In this document: positions 58,883-64,000 of the stretch, piece after piece | Layout of the letters: every line of letters starts with the position of its first letter | Numbering within the stretch: the stretch's first letter is position 1 | NCBI RefSeq assembly: GCF_042663585.1 | Contig: NZ_JBHTAN010000006.1 | Coordinates: 992,001 to 1,056,000, forward strand | DNA from: Natranaeroarchaeum sp042663585 | Lineage (GTDB): Archaea; Halobacteriota; Halobacteria; Halobacteriales; Natronoarchaeaceae | Reading direction: 5' to 3' | Length of the DNA: 64,000 nucleotides | Notes under the pieces: model-generated | What the model was told of the DNA's origin: nothing | Databases searched by the model: none | Seen by the model: the letters and a program-made list of their open reading frames with translations, nothing else | Translations under genes and position numbers: made by a program

Positions 58883-59419
58883 ATGCCCGGACCCGTGTTT
58901 CTCCAGGGCGAGCAGGTCGAGTTACGCACCATCGAGAAGGCCGACCTGCAGTTCATGCAACAGCAGGTCAACGATCCGCAGGTCTGGCGGGCAATCGGGA
59001 GCGACCGACCGATCAACGCCGAGCAGGAAGAGGAGTTCTACGACGACGTCGTCTGTGCCGAAGACAACGTGAACCTCCTGATTACGGACGAAGGGACCGC
59101 CGTCGGGACCATCGGCCTCGACAAACTGGATACGGGTAACCACACTGCGGAACTCGGTTACTGGGTCGCACCCGACCACCACCGGATGGGCTACGGCGGC
59201 GACGCCGCCGCCCGGATTGTCGAGTACGGCTTCCAGCAACTCGGCCTCCATCGGATCGAGGCCCGCGTTTTCGAGTTCAACGATGCCTCGAGTGCGCTGC
59301 TCGAATCGGTCGGCTTCCGAGAGGAAGGCGTCCACCGGGACGCGGAGTTCGTCGACGGCCAGTTCCAGGACGTCTACTGGTACGGCCTGCTGGAAGACGA
59401 GTGGCGCGAGCGTCAGTGA
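58883..59419 (+). CDS. GNAT-family N-acetyltransferase (RimJ/RimL-like)
   Basis: A 178-aa acetyltransferase: 'QVELRTIEKADLQFM' start, 'IGLDKLDTGNHTAELGYWVAPDHHRMGYGGDAA' with the acetyl-CoA pyrophosphate loop (RxxGxGx type), 'LGLHRIEARVFEFNDASSALLESVGFREEGV'. This is the RimL/Acetyltransf_3 type that acetylates N-terminal or small-molecule amines. Acceptor unknown. Confidence 0.9.
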   Translation: MPGPVFLQGEQVELRTIEKADLQFMQQQVNDPQVWRAIGSDRPINAEQEEEFYDDVVCAEDNVNLLITDEGTAVGTIGLDKLDTGNHTAELGYWVAPDHHRMGYGGDAAARIVEYGFQQLGLHRIEARVFEFNDASSALLESVGFREEGVHRDAEFVDGQFQDVYWYGLLEDEWRERQ

Positions 59420-59434
59420 ACTCACACGGCCCCC

Positions 59435-60055
59435 TTACGGCAGTTCTTCAGTCGCTTCTACGAGATCAGACACCGTCCGCCAGCGGTACAGTCGCCCTTC
59501 CCCTTCGAATAGCTCGAAAACGCCGTCCTGCATCCAGCCGAACGGGTGGTCCTCCTCGTACTCGCGTTTCAGCACGTGGCTCCTCTCGAAGTACTCCTCA
59601 GTGCCGACGAGCAGTCCCTGCTCGACCAGGAAGCCGCTCTGCTCTTTCTCGGCGACGCCGACGAGATAGGTGACAAGGTCGGCGATCAGGCAGAACTTCT
59701 GGATACTGTTGTCCCACTCGCCGCGGACGTCGACCATGCGGAAGGCGTAGGCGTCCCCGCGGCGATTGAGACGGTCGACGACGAGATTCAGCCGACGTAT
59801 CGGCTCACGGTCGTAGTTCCCCAGCACGAAGTACGACCGATCCGTCTCGTAGACCGGACCGAGTTCGGCCATCGCGTGGAGGATCTCTTCGTTGTCGGCC
59901 AGCGTGATCTCGTCGGCGTCGAGACGCTCTGTCGCACTCGTCAGGACGTCCCCGGGCACGGAGGGATCCTCCTCGTCCGCGGACTGTTCGCTGGAGGTGG
60001 ACGGCGCTTCGTGGGAGGGCCCCTCGTTCGGGGACGACGACTCCTCGTTAGACAT
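59435..60055 (-). CDS. Conserved haloarchaeal protein of unknown function
   Basis: A 206-aa protein. Residues 1-45 are Ser/Glu/Pro-rich and disordered. The folded part runs from 'ATERLDADEITLADNEEILHAMAELGPVYETDRSYFVLGNYD' to 'WMQDGVFELFEGEGRLYRW', with one central helix-rich stretch ('KFCLIADLVTYLVGVAE'). No catalytic motif recognised. Shares its 5' region with a divergent regulator gene. Confidence 0.65.
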   Translation of the reverse strand: MSNEESSSPNEGPSHEAPSTSSEQSADEEDPSVPGDVLTSATERLDADEITLADNEEILHAMAELGPVYETDRSYFVLGNYDREPIRRLNLVVDRLNRRGDAYAFRMVDVRGEWDNSIQKFCLIADLVTYLVGVAEKEQSGFLVEQGLLVGTEEYFERSHVLKREYEEDHPFGWMQDGVFELFEGEGRLYRWRTVSDLVEATEELP

Positions 60056-60118
60056 ATCGGTGTCGTCTCACCGGGGTTGCATAGGCGTTGTGTCCGACTG
60101 CTCCAGCAGATCCTCTAG

Positions 60119-60178
60119 AGTACTTTCTCTCGAAGTAATCTACCCGAAAGTGATTTACTCCAGAGTAAACTACTTATG
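60119..60178. repeat. Four 15-bp direct repeats before a regulator gene
   Basis: Units start exactly 15 bases apart: 60119 (AGTACTTTCTCTCGA), 60134 (AGTAATCTACCCGAA), 60149 (AGTGATTTACTCCAG), 60164 (AGTAAACTACTTATG). Core consensus AGTRAtyTAC is itself partly palindromic. The last unit overlaps a TATA-like spot about 25-30 bases before ATG 60201. Probable operator array, perhaps for the downstream winged-helix protein. Confidence 0.6.
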
Positions 60179-60200
60179 GACACTTCGCGTAGATCACAGT

Positions 60201-60614
60201 ATGAGCACCGACCTGAGCGAGGACGAGGGCGCGGACAACCGCGAACTGCTGCACTTCGTCACGCAGGAGACGCGGTTTGCCATCCTCAGCAACGTCCTGC
60301 AACATCCCGAGGGACTGCCGTCGATGTACGAACTCGAACAGCTAAACCCGAGCGTCAGCGAGGCGACCGTCTACAAGCACGTCCAGAAGCTCATCGACGC
60401 GGGCGTCCTCGAAGAGGTCGCGCTGCCGGACGGCGAGCACCGGCAGGGCTACCCGTGGAAGTTCTACGGCCTGACCGAGGAGGGACGGGCGTTCCTCGAG
60501 GAGCACAACCTACTGGCCGCCGAGGAGACGCTCCAGCGGATCTACGAGTCCATATCGGACAGACCCGAGAAGATGGAAAAGTACGAGAACGCGCCGCGGC
60601 CTGACGGCGGATAA
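60201..60614 (+). CDS. Winged-helix transcriptional regulator
   Basis: 137 aa from ATG 60201 ('MSTDLSEDEG'). Winged helix at residues 15-95: 'LLHFVTQETRFAILSNVLQHPEGLPSMYELEQLNPSVSEATVYKHVQKLIDAGVLEEV', a wing 'HRQGYPWKFYGLTEEG', then a C-terminal helix ('AAEETLQRIYESISDR') suited to dimerisation. The longer upstream frame in the same phase has no similarity. It lies directly after a periodic repeat array, suggesting autoregulation. Confidence 0.85.
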   Translation: MSTDLSEDEGADNRELLHFVTQETRFAILSNVLQHPEGLPSMYELEQLNPSVSEATVYKHVQKLIDAGVLEEVALPDGEHRQGYPWKFYGLTEEGRAFLEEHNLLAAEETLQRIYESISDRPEKMEKYENAPRPDGG

Positions 60615-60891
60615 CCGCGGGCACTCTCCTCCAGTTCTGACGGATTTCTTCGGGCAAGGCTAGGCGGTCGCTCGGAGTAGTTGAGACCGCAGGAACGGAC
60701 TCGCACACCTGCAGATGGAGCACCGGTTCGGATTCTGCACCGTCCGGACGATGAGGGCAACAGCCTACGGACAGAACTGCGCCCCCTGCAGGGGCAGTTG
60801 ATGCCGTCCGAGTCGTAGTCAGTTGGCCTGTCACATGTTTTGCAATACACACTATATCATACAATGACGTATCTACTACTGTGACCGGCAT

Positions 60892-61233
60892 ATGAGGCCA
60901 TCATTACACCGTCTCGGCCGCATCGCGCATAGGGTCCTTCTAGCAGGACTCGTGCTCGGTGCAGTCCCAACTGCTATCGCCGCCCCGCAGCAGCGAACTG
61001 GCGAGATGATGAACGAGAGCTGGGGCCTGTTCGGTGTCTGGTGGATACTCTGGCTGTTGTTGCTCGTCGGACTGATCGTTCTCGTCCTTGTCGTACTCGG
61101 CCGGGGCTCCCAGTTTCAGTCCAGCGATGAGCCGGATCGAGCCCTCGCCGAACTGCGCGAACCGTACGCGCGCGGCGAACTCGACGACGAAGAATTCGAA
61201 ACACGATGCCGGCGGCTACGCGAGGAGCGATGA
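60892..61233 (+). CDS. SHOCT-domain membrane protein
   Basis: A 113-aa protein: signal-like hydrophobic N-terminus ('VLLAGLVLGAVPTAIAAP'), a strong membrane helix ('WWILWLLLLVGLIVLVLVVLG') and a C-terminal SHOCT motif ('DRALAELREPYARGELDDEEFETRCRRL'). SHOCT tails are thought to mediate oligomerisation. It lies six bases before the multicopper oxidase gene on the same strand and may be co-transcribed, perhaps in metal handling. Confidence 0.82.
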   Translation: MRPSLHRLGRIAHRVLLAGLVLGAVPTAIAAPQQRTGEMMNESWGLFGVWWILWLLLLVGLIVLVLVVLGRGSQFQSSDEPDRALAELREPYARGELDDEEFETRCRRLREER

Positions 61234-61239
61234 TTCCCC

Positions 61240-62646
61240 ATGACTGAAAAGAAACTCACTCGACGACAGGCGCTCGCAGTTACCGGTGGTACAGTCTCGG
61301 CCGGACTCGCTGGCTGTCTGGACAACTTTCCGGGCGGTGATAGCTCGCCCGAAACAGGTCCGTTGCCGGAACCGGAGTACGGTGATCCGGACCGAACGTA
61401 TCGCCTGACAGCAACCGAGAGCGACGTCTCGGTGGCGTCCGACGAACGCCACGACGGCTGGACGTACGACGAGGAGTACCCCGGTCCGGAAATCCGGGCC
61501 CGCGAGGGCGAACGCGTTCGCGTCGTCATCGAAAACGACCTCCCGGAGGAGACGACGATCCACTGGCACGGGATGGTCCTCGACGGGGACAACGCGATGG
61601 ACGGCGTACCCGGCGTCACCCAGGAAGCGATCCAGCCGGGCGAGGAGTTCACCTACGAGTTCGACACTGAACCGGCCGGCACACACTGGTATCACAGCCA
61701 TGTCGGCCTGCAACTGGATCGGGAACTTCTGGGCCCACTCATTATCGAAGAGAGCGATCACCACGTCGAGTACGATACGGAGGAAACACTCATTCTCGAC
61801 GAGCACCTCCCCGGTGAGCCGCGGGTAGAGACCTCGTCGAGGAACGGCCGGGGCATGGGCGGCGGATTCCCCGATGCGCCACCTGCAGTCGGCACGCTCG
61901 TGAACGGACAGCTCCCTCGCGAACCAACACACGTCGACGTCGAGGAAGGCGAGCGCATCAGACTCCGACTGATCAACGCGGCAGCAGCAGCGACCTACCG
62001 ATTCGGGATCGAGGGACACGAGCTACTCGTCACGCACACTGACGGCCCTGCTGTCGAGCCTGTCTCCGTCGATACGCTGGAGATCGGCATGGAGGAACGA
62101 TACGACGTCGTGGTCGAGGCGCAGTCGCCGGGACGATGGCCGATCCGGATCAGGCCGGTCCGCTCGTCGACGCCTCCCGGCCGAGCGATACTCGATTACG
62201 AGGGGAGTGACGGGCGGATCACCGAGGGAGGGATCGGCCGTCGGATGCTCCAGCTAACGGACCTCCGATCGACCGACTCACAGGCCGCGTCCGAGGGGAC
62301 TCCTGACCGGACGGTCGATCTAACCCTATCAGGGACGATGATGAGTGGCGACGCGTGGACTATCAACGGACAGACCTACCCTGATGCCGATCCGATCTAT
62401 ATCGCCCCAGGGGAGCACGTTCGGTTCCGGATGGTCAACCGAAGTCCGATACGCCATCCGATGCATCTTCACGGACATCAGTTCAGAGTCGGCGACGTAC
62501 TCAAAGACACCGTCGTCGTGCCCGGTCGCATGGGCCAGGTGACGTTCGACTTCGTCGCATCGAACCCCGGCGGCTGGTTCTTCCACTGCCACCATCTCTA
62601 TCACCTGGAGACCGGTATGGCGCGGGTCATTCGCTACGAACAGTGA
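61240..62646 (+). CDS. Multicopper oxidase, Tat lipoprotein
   Basis: A 468-aa secreted cupredoxin protein. Signal: 'LTRRQALAVTGG' twin-Arg with lipobox 'LAGC'. Copper ligands: 'IHWHGM' (about residue 107), 'THWYHSHVG' (about 148), 'HPMHLHGHQF' (about 406) and 'FHCHHLYHLETGM' (about 449), giving a complete T1 plus trinuclear T2/T3 centre with Met as axial T1 ligand. The family oxidises Cu(I), Fe(II), Mn(II) or phenolics and reduces O2 to water. Anchored outside the cell. Substrate not decided. Confidence 0.92.
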   Translation: MTEKKLTRRQALAVTGGTVSAGLAGCLDNFPGGDSSPETGPLPEPEYGDPDRTYRLTATESDVSVASDERHDGWTYDEEYPGPEIRAREGERVRVVIENDLPEETTIHWHGMVLDGDNAMDGVPGVTQEAIQPGEEFTYEFDTEPAGTHWYHSHVGLQLDRELLGPLIIEESDHHVEYDTEETLILDEHLPGEPRVETSSRNGRGMGGGFPDAPPAVGTLVNGQLPREPTHVDVEEGERIRLRLINAAAAATYRFGIEGHELLVTHTDGPAVEPVSVDTLEIGMEERYDVVVEAQSPGRWPIRIRPVRSSTPPGRAILDYEGSDGRITEGGIGRRMLQLTDLRSTDSQAASEGTPDRTVDLTLSGTMMSGDAWTINGQTYPDADPIYIAPGEHVRFRMVNRSPIRHPMHLHGHQFRVGDVLKDTVVVPGRMGQVTFDFVASNPGGWFFHCHHLYHLETGMARVIRYEQ

Positions 62647-62678
62647 TCGAAACGATTTGCCTGGTCTGCGATTCAGAA

Positions 62679-64000
62679 CTACTGCTGGTAGACGCGTGCT
62701 TCGTAGGGTCGTAGCTCCAGCACTCGATCCTCCGGAGTCTCGTCGACGTCGTAGTTGCTGACGACGAGTTCGGCGTCGTCTGCGAGATCGCCGATGTGGA
62801 TGTGGGGATGACCGTTAAAGAAGTTACAGACGACGATCAGTTCGTCGTCGTCGAGTCGGCGCCGGTAGGCGAACACCTCGCCGTGTTGGGGATCGATCAG
62901 TTCGTAGTCGCCGTAGACGAAGACGTCCCGCTCCTCGCGGAGATCCATCAGTTCGCGGTAGTAGTGCCAGATGGACTCTTCGTCGGCACGAGCAGCCGCG
63001 ACGTTTACTTCGTCGTAGTTGTCGGTGACGTGGATCCAGGGCTCGCCGTCGGTGAAGCCCGCGTGCTCGGAGCCGTCCCACTGCATCGGCGTCCGGGCGT
63101 TGTCACGGCTCATGTTTTCGAGAATCGGCCGGACGTCCTCCTCGTAGTCGTCGGCCCAGTCGCCGAGTGACATCTCAGTGAAGTTCTTCGCTTCGACGTC
63201 CCGGATCCGGTCGGGATCCTCGAAACTCGTGTTGGTCATGCCTATCTCCTCGCCCTGGAACACGAACGGCGTCCCCTGCAGGGTGAACTGGAAGGTGGCG
63301 AGCATCTTCGCGGACTCCTCGCGATACTCTCCGTCGTCGCCGAAGCGCGATACTGCGCGGGGCTGGTCGTGGTTAGTGAGATAGTTACAGTTCCAGCCGT
63401 CCTCGGCGAGGGTGTTCTGCCAGGAGCCGATGATGCGCTTGAGTTCGCGCAGATCGAGTTCCTGCAGGTCCCACTTGTCGTGGCCGGTGTCGACGCCCAT
63501 ATGCTCGAAGTGGATCAGCATCGAGAGGCCGGTCCCCTCCTCGGCGACGTACTCGCGGGCGCGGTCGGCATCGACGCCGACCATCTCGCCGACGGTCATG
63601 ACGTCACGGCCGGCGACGGTTTCATCGACCATCTCGCCGATGTACTCGAGGATGCGTGGGCCGCCGACGAAGTGTGAAGCACCGCCGTGTTCGCCATCCG
63701 GTAGGCCCTCCGTCTTGGAGACGAGGTTGATAACGTCCATGCGGAAGCCGTCGATACCGTGGTCGAGCCACCAGTTCATCATGTCGTGGATCTCCTCGCG
63801 GACGGCCTCGTTGCGCCAGTTGAGATCGGGCTGTTTCTCGTCGAAGAGGTGGAGATACCACGCCTCGCGTTCGTCGTCCCAGCTCCAGGCCGGGCCACCG
63901 AAGAAGGACTCCCAGTTGTTCGGCGGTTCCTCCGGGTCTCCCTCACGCCAGTAGTAGTAGTCCTCGTACTCGGGGTTACCCTGCCGGGACTGCTGGAACC
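62679..64000 (-). CDS. Alpha-glucosidase / oligo-1,6-glucosidase (GH13; 5' end outside window)
   Basis: The frame runs to the right edge without a stop, at least 440 codons. GH13 motifs: nucleophile Asp in 'GFRMDVINLVSK', acid/base Glu in 'VGEMVG', transition-state Asp in 'YLTNHDQPRAVSRFG', and a C-terminal beta domain ('ALRPYEARVYQ' type). The N-terminal 'YYYWREGDPEEPPNNWESFFGGPAWSWD' is typical of the oligo-1,6-glucosidase/alpha-glucosidase group, which hydrolyses maltose and isomaltose-type oligosaccharides. An internal ATG at 63782 is not the start, because the conserved sequence continues upstream. Confidence 0.93.
   Translation of the reverse strand, partial: FQQSRQGNPEYEDYYYWREGDPEEPPNNWESFFGGPAWSWDDEREAWYLHLFDEKQPDLNWRNEAVREEIHDMMNWWLDHGIDGFRMDVINLVSKTEGLPDGEHGGASHFVGGPRILEYIGEMVDETVAGRDVMTVGEMVGVDADRAREYVAEEGTGLSMLIHFEHMGVDTGHDKWDLQELDLRELKRIIGSWQNTLAEDGWNCNYLTNHDQPRAVSRFGDDGEYREESAKMLATFQFTLQGTPFVFQGEEIGMTNTSFEDPDRIRDVEAKNFTEMSLGDWADDYEEDVRPILENMSRDNARTPMQWDGSEHAGFTDGEPWIHVTDNYDEVNVAAARADEESIWHYYRELMDLREERDVFVYGDYELIDPQHGEVFAYRRRLDDDELIVVCNFFNGHPHIHIGDLADDAELVVSNYDVDETPEDRVLELRPYEARVYQQ

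Noticed and set aside
60542..60850. Minus-strand frame starting with a Cys-rich stretch
   Set aside because: Only the first 23 residues look like a zinc ribbon; the rest is Arg/Ser-rich and overlaps the regulator gene on the other strand.

Overview
The window is chromosomal DNA from a haloarchaeon (class Halobacteria). Coding sequence is GC-rich and the proteins are strongly acidic. Core genes are archaeal: RNA polymerase subunit L, proteasome beta, MBF1, an AK6-type kinase and archaeal TyrRS. Exported proteins carry Tat lipobox or PGF-CTERM signals, and many start codons lie 25-32 bases after a TATA-like box, as in leaderless haloarchaeal mRNAs. No tRNA, rRNA or CRISPR array was seen.

Layout. 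1-2946 (minus): a 2-oxoacid dehydrogenase operon (E1 alpha, E1 beta, free lipoyl protein, E2 catalytic protein cut by the left edge). 3.2-7.6 kb: ZIP-type metal transporter, proteasome-beta paralogue lacking the catalytic Thr, methyltransferase, MacB-like ABC pair. 7.6-11.4 kb is decayed DNA: a gene-poor stretch, an L-2-hydroxyglutarate oxidase pseudogene split by an IS6-like element, and a membrane-protein remnant.

11.4-28.7 kb is an exopolysaccharide or surface-glycan island. It holds two polysaccharide-lyase-14-like proteins, an ATP-grasp ligase, a HAD phosphatase, a PIG-L deacetylase, a flippase, a UDP-sugar dehydrogenase, a GT2 and a GT4 glycosyltransferase, a large polymerase-like membrane protein, DUF1616, an AT-rich CE4-like deacetylase lipoprotein, a broken IS and a sugar-nucleotide epimerase. 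Together these could make, modify, export and trim one glycan. The island is bordered by IS elements and, on the right, by a tyrosine recombinase with a DUF5805 partner and 1.6 kb without recognisable genes.

32.1 kb to the end is mostly conserved chromosome: a TusA/SQR/DUF1641 sulfur operon, DUF502, an HTH-CBS regulator, DUF555, psmB with a 56-aa neighbour, an HD phosphohydrolase, an amidohydrolase, a winged-helix/membrane/DUF7282-repeat surface-protein set, UspA, BirA, TyrRS, a macro-domain protein, hisC-AK6-CDP-alcohol transferase, MBF1, TPI, PadR, superoxide dismutase, photolyase, rpoL, hisF, a rhomboid, a GNAT, a regulator preceded by four 15-bp iterated repeats, a SHOCT/multicopper oxidase pair, and a GH13 glucosidase cut by the right edge.

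The most unusual points are the in-frame stop separating lipoyl and E2 domains, the Thr1-less proteasome beta paralogue, two short ORFs placed to couple translation (before the ABC pair, and between the GT2 and the polymerase-like gene), the ATP-grasp/HAD/PIG-L trio flanked by lyases, and the 15-bp repeat array.
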